In this document: positions 59,941 through 64,000 of the stretch, piece by piece
How the letters are laid out: the number at the start of each line of letters is the position of its first letter
Position numbering within the stretch: position 1 is the first letter of the stretch
Assembly (NCBI RefSeq): GCF_900324465.2
Contig: NC_046626.1
Span: 7,461,459 to 7,525,458, forward strand
Origin: Anabas testudineus
Lineage: Eukaryota > Chordata > Actinopteri > Anabantiformes > Anabantidae
DNA length: 64,000 nucleotides
Direction of reading: 5' to 3'
Made by a program: the position numbers and the translations under genes
Notes under the pieces: generated by a model
What the model was told of the DNA's origin: nothing
Seen by the model: only the letters and a program-made list of their open reading frames with translations
The model's database searches: none

Positions 59941-60460
59941 AGGCTGCTCTCTCTGAAGAACCATCCATCTGATGTTTCACAAACAAAGCGCAGTACAAAG
60001 AGGAGACAAGGAGACCATGCTGAACTGAGAAAGATGTTGCCTTTTCAACCCTCAGGACTGAAATATTTTACACAGCAGAGACTTTATAAATGTGTGTTTA
60101 TGTACATACATGAAAAAGGCACATGTCTTTGTTGGTCAACCTGTGGTTGTTTTCTAGGCTTTTTGTGTGCGCTGAAGCCAACTAGAGGAGTCCTAGCCCG
60201 TGTGGTCCAGTAACGGGGTTGGGTTCCACTCAAAAGCAGGCAGACACACTCTTGAATGATAATCTAAACGCGAGGGTTCACGAAGGGACATTGTACTTTA
60301 AATATTGAATTTTAATACTCTTGTGTGCATTCCTGATTTTGTTTTTATTTTATGATACATTTGTGTGACAAGTCAGTATAAAACATTGATTGTAATTTTT
60401 TAAGCAAATTGCTGTTTGTTTAAACACAAATGTTTAAAGATAAAATAAATGTTTCAATTT
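59941..60460 (+). other. dcun1d1: dcun1d1 3' UTR with poly(A) signal
   Basis: About 500 nt after the stop, AATAAA at 60444-60449 preceded by an AT-rich stretch. The rest of the spacer up to ccdc39 (60460-61019) has no gene. Confidence 0.6.
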
Positions 60461-60569
60461 GCTATCTTTAAAGTTGCCAGAAATTTATGTTTCTGTTCTA
60501 AAAAATGAATAAATAGATAAAAGTTTGACAGCCTAGGTTAAAGAATAATAAAGGTTAACCTTTTTTTTT

Positions 60570-60590
60570 GGGGGGGGGGGGGGGGGGGGG
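60570..60590. repeat. poly(G) tract
   Basis: T9 followed by about 20 G, in the dcun1d1-ccdc39 spacer. Confidence 0.9.
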
Positions 60591-61019
60591 TTATGTTCAG
60601 ATCACTTTGTGCTGCTTATAGACATGGTTCTTGCAAAATAAAAGGTTACATTTAATATGTTAATGACACATGGAATAGTCAGTTAGGAGTGGGAATACAA
60701 ATGGTTTCCTGTCAGTGGAAGTCAGGTTTGTGGTAAACAGACTCACCTGAAGTACTCTCTCATCTCTTCTGGGCTCGAGGTCTTTGACTCGTGACTGCTC
60801 CGCTGTGAAGGCTCGCGCTGCCTCCTCGTGGTAACGGCGCTGAATGGCACGCGCGGTTGCTAAGGGAGACGCCGGACAACAGACAGCGGCTGCAGCTGAA
60901 CCACAACAACACTCGTAACTTTAAATTGTTGTTTTAGTCCATCCCAGAGGATTAATAGTATTTACATTACATTTTACGTCACCTTTTAGAATCGTAGCTG
61001 AAACGTTTAGTGTGTTAAA

Positions 61020-63931
61020 ATGTCGAGGATGGTTAGTTCAGTTTTATCTGAGGTAGGCTGGGATGAGCGCTTTGCTGTCCCTGAACCCAACGCTGAAAAC
61101 AAGGCTTTGATAGAAGAGGTGAGTGTGAACGTCTCAGACGACTATTAATAATAGTCTTAATCTTAATAACACAAATGACATTTACGTTTTACTTTAGTGA
61201 CTGTTACCGATAACTGAACTAGGTTTGCATTAGCTGAATGTTTGTCAGTACAGTTGACCTTGCATAAATAATACGTTTCAGAACCTGAAGGCAACTGGCT
61301 AGTTCAAGGTTGATCCGCGATAGATTTTTATTTAATATTACTGTAGTTGTTGTTATTTTGGGTTTCTTCTTTAATTTCTTTCATGTCAAACATCTGGCAG
61401 ATCCTCTGGTAGCACAAGATCCCATTTTACAAACAAGGAGCAAAAAATGTTTGTTATAATAAGAACGTCTCTCTACGCATACACCAATGTTTTATACATT
61501 TTGCTTTATAAAAGGTTATTGTGGGTAAATCGACTTAATGTATTTCTTTTTGATATATGTTGTGCTGCACTCATAACAAATTCAGTGATACCTGTTTTAA
61601 TAGTTTGTTGTTGTTTTTTGAAGATTTTATTTAATATTTCTAAATTATCATGCTGTCACACCATCAGAATCTTTTATTACATAAACTGGCTACTTCATGG
61701 TCTTCATCAGTTAAGATTATATAATAGATTATTTTTCTGAATGTTTGCAGTAAATTGGAAAAATGCTACATTTTTAGTATATTAGAATAACTACATTTCA
61801 ATGTAAGCATCATCAAATTGCCCCAATACCTATGGACATGTGTAGGAAAGGTTTTTATGTGAACACATAATTGGCCACTAACAAAGTGTTCCAGGTACTG
61901 TAAATGGTAAATCTGTTCACATAATCTGTTCAGCCAAAATATTTGCTGTGCATTTTAATCTGATGACTTCCTTACAACAGATTCGTAAGAAAGAGGCAGA
62001 GTTGGTGCATCTGGAAAACAAACTCGAGAAAAATAAGGAGGAAAAGCAGTTAAGGGCGGAATATCTCAAAAATGCCAAACAAGAGCTGGGAAACACTGAG
62101 GTAGGTTTATCACAATACATCATTGATGTGTCAGATGGATGTGTCACATCTAATATCTGGGTAAAGTGTTAGGGTGTGTTCCTTATTTTTCATTTTGATT
62201 TACTGTGATTATAGGCACTGTGCAGGGCCAAGGAAAGAGAAGAGGAGCTGGAGAGACACCTCATAGCCATTGCAGAGAGAGAGACAGGCCGTCTGGCACA
62301 GGAGAGTGCTAAGAAGAAGAATGAGCTTCGGTCCTTAACGGAGAGGAGTAACATGCTAGAGGTCTATGCCGTCTCATTTCACATACATGTTGTGTATGAA
62401 AATATAGAAACAAAGATATCTGTTGGTGCCAAGATGTGCTATCTAAAGTATGTCCATATCATCAGAACCACATCTTCAAGGCTAAGCAGAAGCTAGAAGA
62501 GTTTAGGAACCAGATGAACTGGGACCAGCAGACTCTGGAGGCTTTTTTGGAGGAGTCAGCACATAAAGATGAGGATACAATGGCCATCATAAAGTACGCT
62601 CAGCAAGATGAGCAGAGGATCAAGGTAAATACATACGGATTAACAGTTTTTTTTATACAGCTCTAACTTATTCTGATCTAACAGCTTTAAAATCTTCTCA
62701 TTTAGTCACTTACTCTGGCTATAGAAAAGAAGACACTGGAGGCCAATGAAAAGCGCAAAGCACTTGACAAAGAATTGACTGAGACTATATCTGCACAGGT
62801 ACAGTAAGAAAGAACTGCACATACCCTCTGTTAATGTGGCAGATTATTGTCTATAGCATATGTTAACAGGAGTTTGTTAGATATTTACACATTTTGAGTT
62901 TACAGCACAATGTCTGTATGAACCAGAATGTTGTATTGAGTATAATACACCAAACATACCATCATTTTGGAGTAAATAAAGTATTTTATTGAGAGGAAGA
63001 TTGAAGATGAAAAACTGGTCTCTGTGTATTTTGATAACAGATTGCTTTGGATAAGACTACAGAGAATTTACAGCAGGCCCATCTTGAGACACAGCAGCTC
63101 ATACACCAGTGGGAAAACACCATCAAGCAGATGAAGCATCGAGATGCTGATATGCATCAGAGTGCACTGGTAAAGGCTGTGATAAGCCATGCTGACTCAA
63201 ACCATTAACCCCAATCAAAAATGTGACATAATGTAAATATACAATGAGTTGAGCATCACCCCATTTCTGGATTCCTGATTTGTTCATTCCTCCTTGCAGC
63301 AACTTGCTGAAGCCAACCAGAAAATCAGGGAAAAGAATGCTACCATTACGGAGAGGAGGCACTTGTTGGATACTCAGAAGAACAACAACAAGGAAACTGA
63401 GAGGAAGATAACCATAGCCAACCAACAGGCTGTAAAACTGCGACAAGATTTGAAGGAGCAGGAGAATAATTGCAGCAGGCTGCAGGATGAGGTCATCTTT
63501 TTAAAGTTTTTTAAATGTGTTGTATGTTGCAGTTAATCACAATTCACATCTGAAATCTTGATTCATGTTCTGAGAGTGAGTGAACTGATTCTGCTTTGTC
63601 CCACAGCTTGATAGTTGCAAAGGCACACTGGACAGAGCAACCACTGATGTGGAGTCTCTGACGTCCAACATATCCAAAATGAAGAAAGACCTCCAGGATT
63701 TTAATAACAAGTCAGTGAAATCTTACAGCGTGTCAACACATTATAGTGATTTTAGTGCTTAAGTAAATGAGCTCTTTGTGTATATGTTTGTGTTGTAGAC
63801 TCAAGGAGGCCAGGACTTACAATGCTGCACTGGAAGAGAAACTAAAAGCTGTGACTCAGACTGCTCTTAGTGAGGAAGAGAGAGCTGCCCAGATGGACCA
63901 GTTCCTTAGAGATGAGGAACAGGCAGTCAAG
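61020..63931 (+). CDS. ccdc39: ccdc39, axonemal ruler coiled-coil protein, 5' part (runs off the right edge)
   Basis: With CCDC40 it forms the 96-nm ruler that positions inner dynein arms and nexin links in motile cilia. Exons visible: 61020-61118, 61981-62100, 62215-62361, 62466-62624, 62706-62798, 63041-63169, 63300-63491, 63607-63710, 63799-63931; all phases join, giving 392 residues so far. The start [20 protein letters not shown] is followed by [13 protein letters not shown] (human: ...[22 protein letters not shown]). Strong matches include [21 protein letters not shown]-like [38 protein letters not shown] and QWENTIKQM. The rest is heptad-rich coiled coil. Human CCDC39 is about 940 residues, so more than half of the gene lies outside. 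A GC-richer promoter (60760-61019) precedes it. Confidence 0.95.
61119..61980 (+). other. ccdc39 intron 1, nothing further recognised
   Basis: 862-nt AT-rich intron. The 97-residue hydrophobic ORF inside it has no recognisable features. Confidence 0.6.
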
Positions 63932-64000
63932 GTGAGCTGAATGTCAATCCTGAACCAGGATGTCTTATTTGGTAAGGTGGCAGTTACTACAGTATTGTGT

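Overview
The window is vertebrate genomic DNA, most likely from a percomorph-type teleost. It is AT-rich, has short introns with GT-AG splice sites, and carries (GT)n, (AT)n and (TTA)n microsatellites, Tc1/mariner debris and repeated GCTAGC/TTAGC-rich promoter DNA. Every recognisable protein gene has its human counterpart on chromosome 3q26-q27, except SETD9 (human 5q11). It is therefore a compact version of the human KCNMB2-PIK3CA-KCNMB3 / TBL1XR1 / DCUN1D1-CCDC39 / B3GNT5 / EIF4A2 region.

Layout. 0.4-1.5 kb (+): last two exons of kcnmb3 (BK channel beta-3). 5.0-13.8 kb (-): complete pik3ca, 20 coding exons, 1068 codons plus stop, with a 3' UTR running toward kcnmb3. 16.9-18.3 kb (-): kcnmb2 (BK beta-2), 4 coding exons. 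18.3-25 kb: intergenic, no gene recognised. About 25-40.7 kb (+): tbl1xr1, two 5' non-coding exons, 14 coding exons and a long 3' UTR; its introns hold a Tc1/mariner relic and a foldback element. About 42.9-47.5 kb (+): b3gnt5, coding sequence in one exon, with a small Tc1-type MITE between its 5' UTR exons. 50.1-54.9 kb (-): eif4a2, 11 coding exons, hosting an intronic snoRNA set (two SNORD2 copies, two SNORA81-like H/ACA RNAs, one further H/ACA RNA). 56.8-57.6 kb (-): setd9 as a single uninterrupted exon, head to head with dcun1d1 (+, 58.0-59.9 kb, complete). 61.0 kb to the end (+): first nine exons of ccdc39, running off the right edge.

How the genes relate: kcnmb2/kcnmb3 modify BK potassium channels, pik3ca makes PIP3, tbl1xr1 is a WD40 exchange factor of the NCoR/SMRT complex, b3gnt5 starts lacto-series glycolipids, eif4a2 unwinds mRNA 5' ends and is a snoRNA host, dcun1d1 is a cullin NEDD8 E3, setd9 is an orphan SET protein and ccdc39 is the axonemal 96-nm ruler. 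They form a syntenic block, not a pathway. The most interesting points are the duplicated snoRNAs in eif4a2, an unrecognised 62-codon ORF antisense to eif4a2 intron 1, the intronless setd9, and the kcnmb3 extracellular loop that has lost a cysteine pair. I found no CRISPR, operon or retroviral system. Gene assignments rest on recalled human protein sequences; no searches were run.
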